A stretch of 64,000 nt of DNA from Pyxicephalus adspersus (lineage: Eukaryota; Chordata; Amphibia; Anura; Pyxicephalidae), in assembly GCF_032062135.1 (NCBI RefSeq), contig NC_092859.1, positions 109,276,621 to 109,340,620 of the forward strand, given 5' to 3'. A model generated the notes under the pieces. It saw only the letters and a program-made list of their open reading frames with translations. It was not told where the DNA came from and ran no database searches. Shown one piece after another: positions 22,138 through 33,769 of this stretch. The position numbers and the translations under genes are program-made. Each line of letters opens with the position of its first letter. The stretch's first letter is position 1.

Positions 22138-22353
22138 TAAGGCTCTATTTAAAAATGATTCTTGTCAATTCGTTTAAAGTTCACTGACAGATGGTCGAAT
22201 CTCTCTGCACTCCATATTTCAGTTCCTATTAAAACAATGACTCGTTCTGCCACCTAGTGGCAGCTGTCACAATAGGAAATACTATCTCTATGTATGAAAA
22301 TGATAACAAATCTGGAACAAATTAATAGAGAAGCAATCTATAAATAGAGCCTA
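22138..22353. mobile_element. Palindromic MITE with a CTGCCACCTAGTGGCAG core
   Basis: The ends are inverted: TAAGGCTCTATTTA at the left, and ATAAATAGAGCCTA at the right. Near the middle, CTGCCAC and GTGGCAG flank CTA (22247-22263). TTCCTATT (22223-22230) and AATAGGAA (22272-22279) bracket that core, giving nested hairpins. No open frame is present. Confidence 0.65.
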
Positions 22354-22627
22354 TCATTTTATTTACTAAACAAGCTGAACATTCTTTCCACAAAGTAAAC
22401 ATTTAAAGAGTGAATAGACTATATACCTTTAGAAAGTCAACTAAAATGTGTATTTGGTCATCATTCACAAGCCAGGTGAGTCTATTTGGAACTCTGATGG
22501 AGGTAAATCATTGCACATACCTTAGCTAACCACATATGTTTATTCTAATGTTTACCTTCTTGAGAGGTTAGATAAATCTTACCTTCACTATGGTAGGCTT
22601 GTGTCTCTTTACTAAATCATGTAACAT

Positions 22628-22850
22628 TAAGGCTAGGTTCACTTTTGTAATGGTTCTCGTCCGAAATTGGCTCAGGGCTGATATCGGTCCCCTGTCGTCC
22701 ATCATCTAAACGACCGTCCTGACGGATCCATGGACGATGGACGACGAACGATCATAATGAAAGTGATGGGGGAGAGCGCGCACTAGGGTGCTGCTCCATC
22801 GTTCTCCCCGCCTTCCCCATAGAGCAGAAGGGTGCTGTATTTAAACTGTC
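22628..22850. repeat. CpG-enriched repeat-like segment
   Basis: After AAGGCTAGGTTCACTTTTGT the sequence turns rich in CGAC/GTCG words, including CATGGACGATGGACGACG, then GAGAGCGCGCACTAGGG. It looks like a short dispersed element but I found no second copy here. Confidence 0.35.
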
Positions 22851-23295
22851 ACCCTAACAGCACTTGTTCATGCATCATGCAGTCATTAGTCATTGGAAAG
22901 AATCGTGAAAGATCCTTTAACATTGCAAGATTTAGGAAATTCGGATCATTCCCCATTGCTTTCTTGCAAGAAATTTCATGCCTCAAAGCATATCCTGGAT
23001 ACAGCAGGACTGTTCCCCATTTCTGCATGCAGATAGAAATCACATCTCACTGTACAGATAGTCACACCTAAATCATCAATGTATAGCAAAGAAAAATGTC
23101 AGAGTAAACTGGTTTCTATTTGTTGCCTTGATAAAGAAGACCATTGCGCCCCTGAAAGAGTGTCAGTATGAAACCACAGTAAGGAATTTTTAAAGAACTG
23201 TGTGCTGACATTTTTGTTTTTTGTCAATGCAACTTGCTTATTCACTCCAGGGATTAAAGCCATTCACCAAACATAAAATTAACATCTGTTAACAA

Positions 23296-23296
<1 letters not shown>

Positions 23297-23330
<34 letters not shown>

Positions 23331-23392
23331 TCAGGTTGAAAATCAAAAATTCAGAGGTTGCCGGATTTTTCATTGTCAACCTGTATAAATAA

Positions 23393-23432
<40 letters not shown>
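23297..23432. repeat. Two AT microsatellites flanking a short hairpin element
   Basis: (AT)n runs occupy about 23297-23327 and 23394-23432. Between them, CAGGTTGAAAATC (from 23332) and its imperfect complement ending TCAACCTG (23376-23383) form a 52-base hairpin, probably a tiny MITE or its remnant. Confidence 0.7.
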
Positions 23433-23434
<2 letters not shown>

Positions 23435-25540
23435 CAAAAATTCTGAATTTTTTTTTTATACTTACCTACGCAGACTAGTATTCCTCTGGCAGCACCCACG
23501 GACATCTGGCACAGTTCCAGGGAGCAAGCAGCAGGGACGTCTTAGCGTATATTTAGTGTAGCAAGCAAGACCTAACAGCTGTTTCTGCAGAACAGCGCCA
23601 TGAAAACATTATTAGTCAAACAGTGTACTGCAGTCCCTGTATTAAAAATGCATTCCGAAATTTATGCCATAGAACCGAAATAAATATTTATATACATATA
23701 TAAATAATGACTTAGTTTAAGTTAAGGCATTTATTGAAAAGTGAGAAGGTAATGTTTTCCTGCTGGATGATCAATTGACCCTGCCCTGATTAAGTCTGTG
23801 AATGAATGGACAGAGTGTCTTGCTTTGTTCTCTTCACAGAAAAAAAAACCACACAATTCTAAAATCTATATCTTTATATCTTTAGCCTGGTAAAATGGAA
23901 TCTCCATATAACATCAAAACAACACTATAGTATTCCCTGAAAATAAGAGAAAATAGGCAAGTAACTCATTTCAATACTTTCTAATTTTATGAGGATACTA
24001 TCCACCCATACTGTAAAAAACTATAATAAATAATACACAAGAAAAATATTCAGCAATGCTATGATGAAAGGAAATGTGCAGGAGCATCCCAAAAGTAAGT
24101 AAATCCTTTATTATCTCCAGCCAAGAAAAAAAAACTGTTGCATCGCCTATTAAAGATGCAACTCACATTTTCTGTGAAGTTATGAGTGTGATTGGTTTGT
24201 CCCCCATAAAACAAAGGTATTCATGGAGACAAATGAAAGCCAAGAACTCATTAAGATCAGGCTCTGTTTGGAGACAGGTTTACAAGTGATGCATATCCAT
24301 GAAGAGATTAATTTTACATTTTCTAAAAGTTAATAGCAGCCAAAATGTCAAGCTTGTAGGCCACAATGCTGTGGGAATACTGGCGGAATCCTGTATGTGA
24401 AATGATTCATTATTATTTCATATTGATCTCCTTATGGCTGTACAACATGTATTGTATGTTTAACCCTGACACTATAGTGGATTTATTGCCTATAGATGAA
24501 TCTTTGTGCCATACGACTACAGTACATATACCCTGCAAATTATTCCAGTTTTAACCCTTTAACAGAGAAAGTGCAAAGCAGCTACAAGGGAAAACAATTA
24601 GGACTTCAATAAAAATTTTATGATAACAAAAACATTTAATGTAAGCAAAATGTCAGATTATTTAAATCATATAAGTATCTAAATGTATTTCATAGAGGCA
24701 AAATAAAAAAAGATTTTTGCTCTGTAAATTAATTTAAATGTCATTTATAGGGTTACTATCACTTTGCACATTCAGAATCAGCACATAGTAACACTGTCTG
24801 TGACAAGGATCTGAGAGCCACTGATACTCACTTTACCATTTCTGGACTACTCCATTGCTTCAGTGGGAAAAGTCTCTGGTGCTTATGAGCATGCAAGGGC
24901 AAACTCTTGTGCATAAATTACCTCCTCTCATGTGACTTTACTCTAGGTCTAGGAGTTATTTACTAAACACAAGCATTTTGACATGAGTAAGGGAGTCCCA
25001 TCACTGCTTTTCCTTGCATCTGACAATGGCCAACACCGGGAATTTCAGCTCTGGCCACAACAGAGATATTGGTAAAAATGTAAAGAAAGGAGAAAGGGGG
25101 TAAAAATTCACCCAGTATGGATTATATCAGTATCAACCCCTTTGTAGCGATACAAAAAATGGGGGGAAAATCCGATAAACCTAAATCAGGACTAAAGTGT
25201 CACATTAAAGAGATGTTTATTGTATCTCATTTCCATTGAGAATGCTACTGGCACAGATTATAACAGCAGTTACATTCCTCTAGATACATTACTCCACATA
25301 CCAGCCTGGGACTTGCTGACCGATTTAACCCCTATGGTTTTCTACCTCTCCAATTAAGAAGAGGGGTGCTAATCAAACTTTTTTTTGATCGTCACTTACA
25401 CAGCGCCTCTGCTGTACGCTGTGCTTTACTTCCATCCACTAACGCCAACCTTCAGATCAAATTAGTGTCTTTTTGAGTGCACCCTATTCTCTTCATCATT
25501 TATAAGATGAAATCTGACTATACAAAGTGTTTTAACAAGT
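23433..25540. other. Gene-free, A+T-rich sequence
   Basis: No coding region or repeat is recognised. Confidence 0.5.
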
Positions 25541-25576
25541 CCCCTGAGGAAGCCTAAGTAGGCGAAACGCATCGGG
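25541..25576 (+). ncRNA. Hammerhead-ribozyme-like module, core intact (best copy)
   Basis: The parts are: stem I 5' strand CCC (25541-25543); CTGAGGA (25544-25550); one extra A; stem II GCC (25552-25554), loop TAAGTA, GGC (25561-25563); GAAA (25564-25567), whose last A pairs with T25572; a tiny helix III, CGCA; and cleavage-type ATC with predicted cleavage after 25573. The stem I 3' strand is GGG (25574-25576). All invariant core bases of a hammerhead (CUGANGA, GAA, A15.1-U16.1, H17) are present. The one departure is the additional A between the first box and stem II, seen in all six modules. The order is type I with a minimal stem III, the form known from Penelope-like elements. Catalysis is not shown by sequence alone. 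Confidence 0.6.
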
Positions 25577-25872
25577 CCACAAAGAAAGACAATCTTTCTT
25601 TCTTTTTGAAACTGTTTATCTAATACATTTCACCACAATTGAAACACCCTTGCTTTCTTTTCATTCCGTATTTCTACCTCTCCAATTACCAACAAAGTTC
25701 GGGGTCCCCTCTTCTGAACCCCATATTCTCTTAATTAAAGTAATATCATTACAAAAAAAAATTTAAAGAAACGGGACGCATCACTATCTTTGGGAGTGAT
25801 TAACACAGTCTAACCAACAGGTGTCAATATAAGCATTGGCCTAGCACCATTTGATATTTGAATATCTATATA

Positions 25873-25906
25873 CCCTGAAGAAGCAAGTCCTGTGAAATGC
25901 ATCGGG
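25873..25906 (+). ncRNA. Hammerhead-ribozyme-like module, core intact (second copy)
   Basis: Stem I CC (25873-25874) is followed by CTGAAGA (25875-25881) and the extra A. Stem II is GCA/TGT (three pairs including one G-U) around a five-base loop. GAAA (25894-25897) and TGC lead to ATC (25901-25903). GGG follows and pairs with the upstream CC. It lies 331 bases downstream of the previous module in the same orientation. Confidence 0.55.
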
Positions 25907-27400
25907 ATTTTAGGATTGATCTGAATTCCTATATCAACATGTACTTGTGTGACCATTTGGTAAATCAATTTCTGCTTTCTCATTATAGATTACATACAAT
26001 GAACATTTTATTTTTTGACACTTTGAAATGAATAAGGCTAATATGGTGTACCAAAATTCCTCTTTTTCTATATAGACCCAATTTAGGTTTAGCCTTTTTT
26101 TCTGCAGAGGTAGTTTTAGAGGAAGTAGAGGAGTTCTGACAAGGAGTTTCCAGGCTCAGACTGGCTCACTGGAGGACTAGTCCAATCCCCTGGGCCCTGA
26201 TTTTCTAGACCCTTAAGGCATTTTTAAGGGATAATCATAGCAACCCCAGGCTAATAACATTAGTGGTCTCCAGCTGATAGTTAAACCTAATGATAGCTTT
26301 ACCCCTGATATCAAGAGCTATAGCTGGTCCTTCTCCCCTCATTTCATGTGTAATAAGTTTATTCTTTGCACACAGTGATGCTGGGGCAGAACATCCTTTT
26401 GTCACTATTGATTTTGTCAGTATGCTATGATTATTGTTTTTGTTAACATTTGTGGTTTTTGTTGTTTCTGTAGACGTTTGTGCTTCTGATTGTGTTAATT
26501 TGGTTGTAATATGATAAATTGTATTGCATGTATTTTTGTTTTGTACACTGTGTTGAGAAGAGGACACAAGATAGCTGGCCTAGAAAAAATTAGAATTTAT
26601 CTGTCCTTGATAGCAAGTAACACACATGTACAGTACAATTAGTGTAAGGAGGTAGAAAGTGTGATACATCTACATTACCGGCCAGTTCTACTCCCAATCT
26701 GAGCCATGCCAGCCCCAAGAAATGTTTGTTTATAGGACCATATTACCATGTAATCTTATACGGTTCAGACACATCACTATTAAAGCACAGCTCTTTGAGT
26801 CCCACATTTGGCCATAGCATGTCATGTGCCAGTGTCATTGTATTCCTGTCACCACTATTCAGAACAGATCACTAACCATACCATTATAATGTAAGCCACC
26901 CCTCACATTTCCTCTGGTGACCACAGTGTCCCAGTCTGGTGCTGTGAAAATCATTCAGTTTGGGGGCTTGTAGTGCTGCCATTAATAATTATTTAAATTG
27001 CCAAACTCTGCTTTGTTTGAACTTTCACAAAAATATTAGGTTGAATACCATCTAGCAAGTAAAAAAAAGTGCCAAGTGTTTTTTTTTGTGTGGAGCAGAC
27101 TGAAAAGGTATGATAAAATAACAATACATTTTGAAAAAACAAATCTTAAGAAAAAAAAATTGGCTTATATATGGGTTGTATAAGTAAAACTTATCACAAA
27201 ATCAAAACCTATTATAAATAGAAAAAGAATAAACAAATATCTAATTGTATAAAAACAATAAAAACTTAGGACTATAATATGAAGTGTACCTATCCTACAT
27301 AAAAAGTGCAATATGGTGCAGCACAGGGTTAGCACAGGGTTAAAAAAAAAAACATTGTTTTCACCAGTAATCCTATTTTGCAAAGTGTACTTGTTCAACC
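25907..27400. other. Gene-free sequence
   Basis: A 110-codon minus-strand frame (26235-26567) is Thr/Asn/Lys-rich with no recognisable domain, and I do not regard it as a gene. Nothing else is recognised. Confidence 0.5.
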
Positions 27401-27747
27401 TAAAGCAGAACTAAACATGCGACTATTCACATATCCGTGTTTTGTCGAAAGTCGCCGCCATCTTCCTTCTTCTTCAGCCTCAAGACAGTTTTCGAGCATT
27501 TTGATTGGCCGTGCTAGAATGATGTAACTCCTGCACAAGTTTGTAGGAGTTCCATAATTGCATGCACAGGGGAATCTATGATTGCAGGTTTCCTTGGCAA
27601 CCAATGCTTTGGTGTGCATGCGCGGCTCAGGAAAATTTGACAGCTGAGAGGCGATCAGGCAGGTAAGAAGAGTTATTATGGAAGAGACATCACCTGTCCC
27701 TTTCTGCAATACCCACCTGCCTGAATCAGAGCCTTAGTTCCACTTTA
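27401..27747. mobile_element. MITE with TAAAGCAGAACTAA ends and an internal hairpin
   Basis: The terminal 14-mers TAAAGCAGAACTAA and TTAGTTCCACTTTA are complementary at 12 of 14 positions. Inside, GATCAGGCAGGT and ACCTGCCTGAATC bracket a hairpin whose loop side carries GGGACA/TGTCCC-type sequence. Related hairpins occur at 30679-30772 and 33300-33400. The open frame at 27395-27709 is repeat sequence. Confidence 0.65.
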
Positions 27748-30655
27748 ATAGACTTATTTAATAAGTGTCACTTTTCCATTAATGTGCTAGGTTACAATGT
27801 CATCTCTACCATTTTTTTGGAATACAAATATAATTTTTTGGAGTTTGAGGGTGCCAATTGATACTAGGGGCCCCAAAGCAATATATAATGGAATTTATAA
27901 TACCACTGGCCAGAAGGATTAGACAGTCAAACGTAATCCCAGTCAAGCACTGCTTCACAGGAAGCTCTTCTTCACCTACCTACAGTCACTTTTGAGAAAT
28001 TCATCTCCAACATTTGCAGCTGTTTTTTTTTTTTTTTTACTAACTGTTAATAATAGTTTTAGTTCAGTTTTCCTCAGTTAGCTTCCTTCCAACCTAAAGC
28101 AGAACTAAAGAAAAAAATGCAAATCCGTTAAGGAAGCTACAGAAATTAGTAATGGTTTATTTAAAAAAGTTTACTTAATGTTTGTTACAAAAAAATGTAG
28201 ACTCTGAATCGTTCATAGACTGGTTCTGCTTAAGCCTAATTTAATACACCTAGCATGCTGTAAAATATCCATTTATGATACCCTATACAAGTGAAAAAAT
28301 AACTCTGCCAAAGAAGATTTTTTATATCTATCTCATTCTTTAAATCTTTGCTCCATTGTTCCATATGCTAGCTGCTATGACACTGCAGGACAGGACTTTC
28401 TGTCCATGAACTTCTGAGATTTTAAAAACCCTGACAGAACAGCTAACAAAGAAACACAACTCTGTTAGACTGAACTCTGCTGTACAGTGGACAACAAGAG
28501 GCTGTAAACAAAATCCAGGTTTTTAAATTGTAATTGCATTTTAAAAAATATGTTTAAAAATTTATTAATTATGAGCTGCATTATTTATTATTTTATTATT
28601 TATTTTTCCTGCTTAAAAGTATTTACTGGACTAAAACATTTTATTTTTTTTAATTTTTTTTTAAATTTTATTTTATTTAAACTTTTTATTTATTTATATA
28701 CATACATATTTACAGACAACACTATCACAACAGTACAAAAGTAATACAAAGTGTTCCATAGCAATACAATCTTTTATCGTGTTTAACAGTCCTTAAGACA
28801 AAGTTATGCTTCAACATACAAATAGTGCTCAAAGATGGAAATATATGTACCCTCTTTTACAAGTAAATTCTAATCTCAGAATATTCCAATAATCAGTAAT
28901 ACAAATACCTTGAAAAAAAATACACAAAGTGTCCAGGTGATACAAATGAATAATATATATGGCCTCTAAAGGCCTACTAAAACCATCTCAAAAAGTGTTA
29001 GCAGATTGCTTTCCAAAAATATTAGCAATCATGCATATCCACAAACCTGAGGTGAAACAAAAATTCCTCAACAAATAATAATAATAATATTGAATGTCAT
29101 TCATATAAAACAAAACATTCATAATCTGCACAGATATTAATACTGAAAGAAGAAGAAAATACTTTATAATAGGGGTAACCAACTTTTAAATCCCATTTTT
29201 GTCAGGCACGAGAGACAGGACCACTAGGGGGCATATGGAGGTGGTGCAAGCCCTGAGAAGGGCCAAGGCGCAGAGTCTAAGCAGAGTGTACGGACCCAAA
29301 TCTCTAAATTGCTTAGGAAGCCACATAACTATATTTAAATTACCCATACATATATCTGATTCTAAAGTAACTCAACCCTTAGATAAACTATCATAGTTCC
29401 AGTTAAAAATGTTTAATATGGAATCCCTGTAATATTGTCTAAAATCCTCTAACATTTAAACTATATTTTGAATATATACAAAATTCCAGTGAAATAGGGA
29501 AACAGAATCTTAATTGAAAGGGTGAATAAGGCCATTTTATCTGGGCAATGAAATACTGTAAATATTCTTAGTACCCATGAGCAGCACATTTAAAATGAAC
29601 AGTGATTCCATAAAAGCTTTTCTGGAATTTATATTTAATCCACAAGTCATTCACTTTAGGTCATCATTTTGTGCGTTTTAATCCTCTTTTACTTTAGGTA
29701 GAATATTGTTCATTAGGGTTTAAAAAATCATTTATATAACTGGCTGGATATTGTTATGAAGCTATTTATCAGGTTTGCATGCCCACTACACACAGAATGC
29801 TTCTCTTTTTGACAGACAATTAAGGAAATTACTTATTATTCACAAAATGACTTTGCCAGCTGAGCTTGACAAAGAGCATAAAAGCATAAAAGCAGCCTGA
29901 TTGACCAAGTTGCAAAGTTCTGAGTGGTATCACACAGATTGCTATTGTTGATATTGTTATTTTTCAAAGCAGCATTTGATTTTCAGGACAAGAGCACCAT
30001 ACCCTGCTGAGCCACCTGTTGGTTGATTTATTTCAATTTTATTTAGCTAATTCTTAGTGCTTAAACAATAAAAATACAAAATTCATAATGTTTTTATAAT
30101 ACATGTTTTATACATGTTTAATCATTTTATTAGTATAAACATTTATCATGTTTTAAGCTTCTAATTTTTTTCATTTTATAAATCCTTGACCAGCTACAGG
30201 TAAAATCTATTCCACTGAGAAAAAATTTAAAATGAACATCCTGCTGAAAAGCAGAAAACACAAAATTATTATTTTTAATATAAAGAAAACTTCTCTGAGT
30301 CCCGCTGATTTAGTTTTTTACATTTTCTGCTGGGTTTTGACTTTTCCTGACTTTATGAATAAACCCTGATAACTACTATGTCACTGCCTAATTAATCTTC
30401 CTTAACTGGAATCAAAATTGATAGGAGGGTGGCAATTTAGCCAAAAATAGTCTTCTTTGACTAATACAAATAGATACAGGCATACTGTAATATCAGCTCT
30501 GAAGGTGGACAATAAGGAGTTTAAATTAGACTACAAATACACTTTAGTAACATGCACATGCAACAAGTTTTAGCATGGTTAGCATATGAGATATTGATGA
30601 TTAGGGGCCCCGCAAAGACCAAGAGTGTTAAAACAGTTTCAGTGTCATGTGTTTG
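27748..30655. other. Gene-free, very A+T-rich sequence
   Basis: No gene is recognised. There is a T homopolymer at about 28023-28040 and an extremely A+T-rich stretch at 28540-28730. CCAACCTAAAGCAGAACTAA at 28090-28109 is a lone terminus of the 27.4-kb MITE family. A repeat-free part near 29580-29960 could be conserved non-coding DNA. Confidence 0.45.
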
Positions 30656-31075
30656 CAACAGAACTAAACTCTAGAAATAAAAAAATTGTGATTGAGGAGG
30701 TCTTTTATTGCAGAAGCAACAGACATGTGCCTTCTGCAATAAAATGACCTTATCTGCCTATTCACAATTTTTAAAATACATTTACCTGCCTTCATTACAT
30801 TGGGGGCGCTGCCATCATCTTTCACCTCCTCATCCTGGTTTCGATCTTTGACCATCTTGATTGGGCAGAGATGACATAAATCCCACAAAGGTGTGAAGGA
30901 GTTCATTCAGTCCAGGTAGTCATAGGGAAAGCGAGGGTGTGCTGGGTATTACAGTTGTCCTATGTAGAGCTAAACATGCAATACGACAGGTAAGCAAGTA
31001 TCTAAGGTAAGTAAGTAGCTCTGCCTGATCTCAGATTTTTAAAGAGGAACTTTAGAACCTCAGTTGAACTTTAAA
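30656..31075. mobile_element. Relative of the AAAGCAGAACTAA MITE family with a long hairpin
   Basis: It starts AGAACTAAACTC. A hairpin of roughly 39-46-base arms lies at 30679-30717 and 30727-30772, pairing AAAAATTGTGATTG with its complement and TTTTATTGCAGAAG with CTTCTGCAATAAAA. Sequence near 31041 repeats AAAGAGGAACTTTAG. The ends are less clear than in the 27.4-kb copy. Confidence 0.5.
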
Positions 31076-31233
31076 ATCCCATCTAAACAATGAAGGAGTC
31101 CAGATTTTTTTATGTAGCTTGACATCGCATAAATGCATACAGATGTGTTTCTCACTGAAATTCATGAAGTAGTTTTACTACACAACGAACCACAATCACA
31201 TCCTTAATTCATATGGTAAGCACAGCAGCTGCA

Positions 31234-31235
<2 letters not shown>

Positions 31236-31279
<44 letters not shown>
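31236..31279 (+). repeat. (AT)n microsatellite
   Basis: About 22 uninterrupted AT units. Confidence 0.95.
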
Positions 31280-31282
<3 letters not shown>

Positions 31283-31373
31283 ATGAAGAATCCGGTTTAT
31301 TGTAGGACAATACGTTTTGAGAGTTCACCTCAAGGGATAAGGGAGGGATCCAGGGAGCATGGGAACCTGGGGT

Positions 31374-31670
31374 CACAGCTGATTGGAGGCACGCGAATGC
31401 CTCCAATCAGCTGTGCCTGCAGGCGAACTCCAGATGAACTCTCAATAGAGTTTCTCCATAGGGAGTTCATCTGAGTTTAGTTCCCAGGGTCAACGGGCTG
31501 TACTTATCATTGATAATGATTTACAATATTGTCTTGTACTATTATTTCAGTATTGTAAGTTGATATCAGCTGATTGGAGGCACGCAGGTGCTTCCAATCA
31601 GCTGTGAATGCAGACAAACTTTAGATGAACTCTCAATAGAGATTCTCAATTGAGATCATCATCTGAGTTC
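31374..31670. repeat. Two tandem hairpin units of about 193 bp
   Basis: The first unit opens with a perfect 18-bp hairpin, CACAGCTGATTGGAGGCA (31374-31391) and its complement at 31398-31415, around a six-base loop. The second unit repeats it imperfectly at 31567-31604. Each hairpin is followed by TGCAG, CAGATGAACTCTCAATAGAG-type sequence and a final ATCTGAGTT. Confidence 0.8.
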
Positions 31671-31689
31671 TGCGAGAACACAACCTCGT

Positions 31690-31790
31690 GGCAAATCACA
31701 AGGCCGTTCTCGCTTACATGTTCTGTAAGCGAGAAAGGCCCGATTCGTCTCGAGATTGAAATTAAAAATTTTTCTCGCTCATCACTAGCA
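31690..31790. repeat. Partial copy of the CTAGGGATGAGCGAG MITE
   Basis: It contains CGTTCTCGCTTACA and GTAAGCGAGAA as a hairpin and ends CTCGCTCATCACTAG. This matches the inner hairpin and right end of the element at 55637-55873. Confidence 0.55.
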
Positions 31791-33217
31791 GTGAATATAA
31801 CTTCTTAAGTAACCACAATAATTTAAAAAAGTCGAAACCCACTGTAATAATGAATGAAGAAAATTTATATAAAATTAAGGTGCATAGCTTACAGTTGTGT
31901 TGCAAAACTTTTATTATATACATATGTCTCTATTGCACTTTAAATACATTTTCCTAAGAAATAAAGAAACCATATGCGCTAAACTATTTATAATAATGAA
32001 TTAAATATTTTTATTGCATATGCATTGGTATTTTTTTTTTTCTGTTGCTATAAATCATCACCTTGATCATTAAAAGTATATGTGTAGACAACAGCATTCG
32101 ATCAAACGTCATCACAGAGTACCTATTTCAACTGCTTTGATTCATACATTTGCAAATTAAAGTCAAGCCACCTTGCTACACCTATACAAAGTGTGGTCCC
32201 TAACTCTAAATGATGATTGCATAAACCGTGACACGTATACAGCAATAATTACATTGAGAGTGGACTTACCTCAAAAGGGTCAAATCCTATCAGGGCCAAA
32301 CAAAGATTTGTTTTCTAATTATAACATCACTTTGTTGATATACTTTTCCTTGTAATGTAAAAAAGTAATAAATAAACAAATATTTTACATTATCCCAAAT
32401 GTCTATTTTTTTGATCAGGGAAAGTAGAGATTACTGTGTTATGTACTCAGAAAAGTTCATACTACCTGTAAGAGTATTTCGATTTCTTTCTCCTGTGCTT
32501 TATATACATTTCTTTTTTCTTGATTAAATGGATTGCACAACTCCATTTAAATGTCTTTTTTTTAAGTTTAATTGTGACTGTTAATCTGACAAAAGTAAGA
32601 TTGGCAGATGTCACCTAAATGCATCACGTTTCTTCAAATACTTTAGATATCAATCAAAATTTTAAAAAATTGCTTGTAAGTGTTTTTAAAATGAATTGAT
32701 TTACAATGCATATGAAGAACTTCATTGTCACGCACCATAATTCACGACAGTGCTTTAAAAAAAACGTTTGTGAACTGACAGTTTATAGTTCATTAATAAC
32801 AATAATGTTGTTATTATCATTACTACATAGATGTCCTCTAAAAAAACTTTGGCAAGGAATCTTTACATTAAGCAAGTATATTTACATGCATTAGTAATGT
32901 GTGATTTGTTATTTATTTTGGCTGTGGCCACATGTTTGGAGCTTTTTGTGTACTTATTTATTTTCACTTATTTTCACTGTTTCCTAAAACAGATATGTAT
33001 GTAGTAATGTATGTAGTTACTCTTATAGAAAATTTGTATGTTTTCAAAGAGAACCCTTCATATATGGTGGAGGTACTGTACCCAGTAGATACCAAGACAT
33101 GTAAATGTTAAAGAATTAGACAAGGATTTGTCCCCCATTCACTGACATCTTTTTCTTTCTTTTCTTCCTTTAAATGCTTTTTGTTCATCATGATTAACTG
33201 GTCCAGGATTACAGCAC
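31791..33217. other. Gene-free, A+T-rich sequence
   Basis: Nothing coding or repetitive is recognised. Confidence 0.5.
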
Positions 33218-33435
33218 ATTCTTGGTGAGCAGAGAGGAAGCTAGAATTGCCAGGTATTCTGGCAACCAAAGCTGATGCTGCGCATGCACAGTCCAGCTTT
33301 TATCCAGATAGGGGGAGCGATCAGGCAGGTTGGAGGGACTATTGCAAAAGGGACATCGCCTGTTCCTTTTTGCAATAATGACCTGTCTGATCACATAGTT
33401 CTTCAAAGTGGAACGTTAGTTTAAGGCAGATCTTG
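33218..33435. mobile_element. Partial copy of the AAAGCAGAACTAA hairpin MITE family
   Basis: GCGATCAGGCAGGTTGG and GACCTGTCTGATCACAT form the stem. The loop-proximal arms are TATTGCAAAAGGGACA and TTTTTGCAATA. These words also occur in the hairpin of the 27.4-kb element. Confidence 0.55.
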
Positions 33436-33473
33436 CTTCCAATGTTCATTGGAGTTATTTAGTTTAAATCTTG

Positions 33474-33763
33474 GCATTTGGCCACACACTAGATACAATC
33501 GTTTGAACGATGCAGGGAGGGACATGTAAAGGAGAAAGTGTACCGCAGAAACATGCACAATCACTGAACGACACGATACTGTACACACGATAGATAGTGA
33601 AAGATCATCGGCCAATCAGATCCACCGTGGCGGTCGTTCATTTCCAACGACAATCCTCGTTCGTCGGCGTCCTTGGTCACTTTTTTTTGGCCAATCGGTT
33701 GTTCATCGGTCGTTCGTCAGTCGTTTCTAACGATAATTATTGGACGTGTGTATGCAGCTTTAG
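33474..33763. mobile_element. MITE-like element with CGTTCG-rich body
   Basis: The left end TGGCCACACACTAGATACAA is loosely complementary to the right end, GGACGTGTGTATGCAGC. The interior is full of CGAACGA/TCGTTCG words that can self-pair. No open frame is credible. Confidence 0.5.
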
Positions 33764-33769
33764 TCTACA

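Noticed and set aside
25341..25906. The two ribozyme-like modules as a complete retrozyme with paired terminal repeats
   Set aside because: Apart from one 16-base direct repeat at matching spacing, the two 331-base intervals do not align by eye. The claim needs an alignment that I cannot run.
26235..26567. 110-codon minus-strand frame, Thr/Asn/Lys-rich
   Set aside because: Low complexity, no recognisable domain, no splice or promoter context.
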